NCBI RefSeq assembly: GCF_007954405.1
Contig: NZ_CP042344.1
Coordinates: 3,162,001 to 3,226,000, forward strand
Direction of reading: 5' to 3'
Length of the DNA: 64,000 nucleotides
Source of the DNA: Comamonas flocculans
GTDB lineage: Bacteria; Pseudomonadota; Gammaproteobacteria; Burkholderiales; Burkholderiaceae_C
In this document: one piece after another, positions 62,625 to 64,000 of the stretch
How the letters are laid out: each line of letters opens with the position of its first letter
Position numbering within the stretch: the first letter of the stretch is position 1
Translations under genes and position numbers: made by a program
The notes under the pieces: generated by a model
Seen by the model: only the letters and a program-made list of their open reading frames with translations
The model's database searches: none
Told to the model about the DNA's origin: nothing

Positions 62625-63197
62625 TTACTTGCAGTCGCTGGCGATGATCTGCTCGGCGCGCTTGAGCTCGGCGGCACGGGTGGCGTCGTCCATGTAGACG
62701 CGCTCGCCCTGGGCGTTGACCGTGCCCACCAGACGCCCGGGCTCCAGCGTGGTCTTGGCCTGGCGCGCCCGGCGGCAGTTGTCGGCCTGCGTCTGGGCCT
62801 GCTTGCGCGCCTTGGCCTCTTCTTCGGCCTTCTTCCTGGCTTGCTCTTGCGCCTCGGCCTTGGCCTTGGCTTCCTGCAGCTCCTTGTCGGTACCAGCGGA
62901 GGCAGCGGGTGGCTTGGCGGCCGCTGCCGCAGCAGGGGCAGCCGCGCCAGCAGCGGGCGACGCGTCAGCGCCGGCCGCTGGGGCATCGGCTGGCGCAGCG
63001 CCTGCGGGCGCCGTCCGGGCGGGCGCGATGCGGCCCAGCCGGGGCTCTTGCAGGATGTTCTTTTGCGGCACGTCCAGCGGTGGAGGGCGGTCGCTGAAGA
63101 CCTTGCGCCCGTCCTTGTCCAGCCATTGGTATTGCGCCGAGGCCAGCGTCGCCCAGCCACAGGCCAGCACCAGCAAGAAGAAGCGTTGCAAAGTCAT
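62625..63197 (-). CDS. DUF4124-domain periplasmic protein
   Basis: A 190-residue secreted protein: signal peptide (MTLQRFFLLVLACGWATLAS), the short DUF4124 motif (YQWLDKDGRKVFSDRPPP), an alanine/proline linker, a lysine/glutamate/alanine coiled coil and a small C-terminal part with two cysteines. DUF4124 proteins are common in the periplasm of proteobacteria; function unknown. Divergent from guaB. Confidence 0.85.
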   Translation of the reverse strand: MTLQRFFLLVLACGWATLASAQYQWLDKDGRKVFSDRPPPLDVPQKNILQEPRLGRIAPARTAPAGAAPADAPAAGADASPAAGAAAPAAAAAAKPPAASAGTDKELQEAKAKAEAQEQARKKAEEEAKARKQAQTQADNCRRARQAKTTLEPGRLVGTVNAQGERVYMDDATRAAELKRAEQIIASDCK

Positions 63198-63301
63198 GCG
63201 CGCAGTGTAGCGGCGCCCGTGCGGTGCGCCTAGCCTCGTGCCGATGGCCAGCCTGGGTGCTGTGGTCGCATGGGTACAATCCGTTTTTTGGAGCCTATCC
63301 C

Positions 63302-64000
63302 ATGCGCCTTCTCGGAAAAGCGCTCACCTTCGACGATGTGTTGCTGGTGCCCGCATATTCCCAGGTCCTGCCCAAGGACGCCTCTCTCGCGACGCGCTTC
63401 ACGCGCGGCATTTCCCTGAACATCCCGCTGGTGTCCGCCGCCATGGACACGGTGACCGAAGCGCGCCTGGCCATCGCCATCGCCCAGGAGGGCGGCATCG
63501 GCGTGGTGCACAAGAACATGTCGGCCGAGCAGCAAGCGGCTGAAGTGGCCAAGGTCAAGCGCCATGAATCGGGCGTGGTGCTCGACCCGGTGGTCATCAC
63601 CCCCGAGCACACCGTGCTGCAGGTGCTGCAGTTGTCCGAAGAGCTGGGCATTTCCGGCTTTCCGGTGTGCGATGGCGGCAAAGTCATAGGCATCGTCACC
63701 AGCCGAGACGTGCGTTTCGAGACCCGCTACGAAGTCAAGGTGCGCGAGATCATGACGCCGCGCGAGCGTTTGATCACCGTGCGCGAGCAAGACCACACCA
63801 GCCCGGACGAGGCCAAGCAGCTGCTGAACAAGCACAAGCTCGAGCGCCTGCTGGTGGTGAACGACGCCTTCGAGCTCAAGGGCCTGATCACCGTCAAGGA
63901 CATCGACAAGCAGACCACCTTCCCCAACGCCGCGCGCGACGCCGGCGGCAGCCTGCGCGTGGCCGCGGCCGTGGGCGTGGGCGCCGGCACCGAAGAGCGG
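63302..64000 (+). CDS. guaB: IMP dehydrogenase, 5' part
   Basis: The first 233 residues of a protein usually near 490 residues; the rest lies beyond the window. MRLLGKALTFDDVLLVPAYS, LVSAAMDTVTEARLAIAIAQ, GGIGVVHKNMS and two CBS domains (VVLDPVVITPEHTVLQVLQL; ITPRERLITV-type region as IMTPRERLITV) are all diagnostic. It oxidises IMP to XMP, the committed step to GMP. The active-site cysteine loop is not yet reached. A TACAAT hexamer at 63275-63280 is a possible -10. Confidence 0.96.
   Translation, partial: MRLLGKALTFDDVLLVPAYSQVLPKDASLATRFTRGISLNIPLVSAAMDTVTEARLAIAIAQEGGIGVVHKNMSAEQQAAEVAKVKRHESGVVLDPVVITPEHTVLQVLQLSEELGISGFPVCDGGKVIGIVTSRDVRFETRYEVKVREIMTPRERLITVREQDHTSPDEAKQLLNKHKLERLLVVNDAFELKGLITVKDIDKQTTFPNAARDAGGSLRVAAAVGVGAGTEER

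Overview
The window is high-GC DNA from a betaproteobacterium, most probably a member of the Comamonadaceae (Burkholderiales). The evidence is the gene order of the housekeeping half (nrdR-glyA; rimP-nusA-infB-rbfA-truB-typA; smpB facing ratA-rnfH, then guaB), the style of the proteins, and a dispersed degenerate palindromic repeat with an AGCTGCCAGCGCTTG-like core that I associate with this family. The genus cannot be fixed from sequence alone.

Positions 1 to about 28,700 are most of a Mu-like transposable prophage; its left end and transposase genes lie outside the window. A leftward early region (1-1,307) meets a rightward repressor gene at a divergent control region (1,308-1,402) with a near-consensus leftward promoter whose spacer holds a palindromic operator. 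Directly behind the repressor is a three-gene, lower-GC cargo cassette (1,781-4,189: soluble protein, soluble protein, four-helix membrane protein) of unknown function. It is positioned for expression in the lysogen and is the best candidate here for an undescribed system, possibly anti-phage or superinfection exclusion. Next come lysis genes (holin, transglycosylase endolysin, overlapping spanins), a TraR-type zinc finger, small and large terminase, portal, Mu F-type head protein with an extra C-terminal domain, virion morphogenesis protein, protease with nested scaffold, cement and major capsid proteins, then a siphovirus-type tail (tube, frameshifted G/GT chaperone, 1,642-residue tape measure), a lower-GC fibre with a glycine-rich adhesin, and a Dam-like methylase. 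A 20-base box plus a 7-base box at fixed spacing precedes both the lysis operon and the head operon and may be the late-gene control element.

Positions 28,927-42,187 are host genes, mostly on the minus strand: a cystine/polar amino acid ABC transporter, hpnCDE for squalene synthesis, an operon of metY, an alpha/beta hydrolase and an Mrr-type nuclease, then a CBS protein, aroC, nrdR, glyA and a lytic transglycosylase with a long structured leader. A gene-free stretch (42,188-42,963) holds the leader, its promoter and a candidate structured RNA with its own terminator.

Positions 42,964-64,000 hold a DUF349 protein, tRNA-Leu(CAG), rnr, an SDR gene, two multihaem cytochromes c with a thioredoxin-like protein, the rimP-nusA-infB-rbfA-truB-typA operon behind an apparent attenuator, a crotonase-family hydrolase, a redoxin, smpB, ratA, rnfH, a DUF4124 protein and the 5' part of guaB. 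Copies of the family repeat are found between genes and, in three cases, inside reading frames (DUF349 gene, truB, crotonase).
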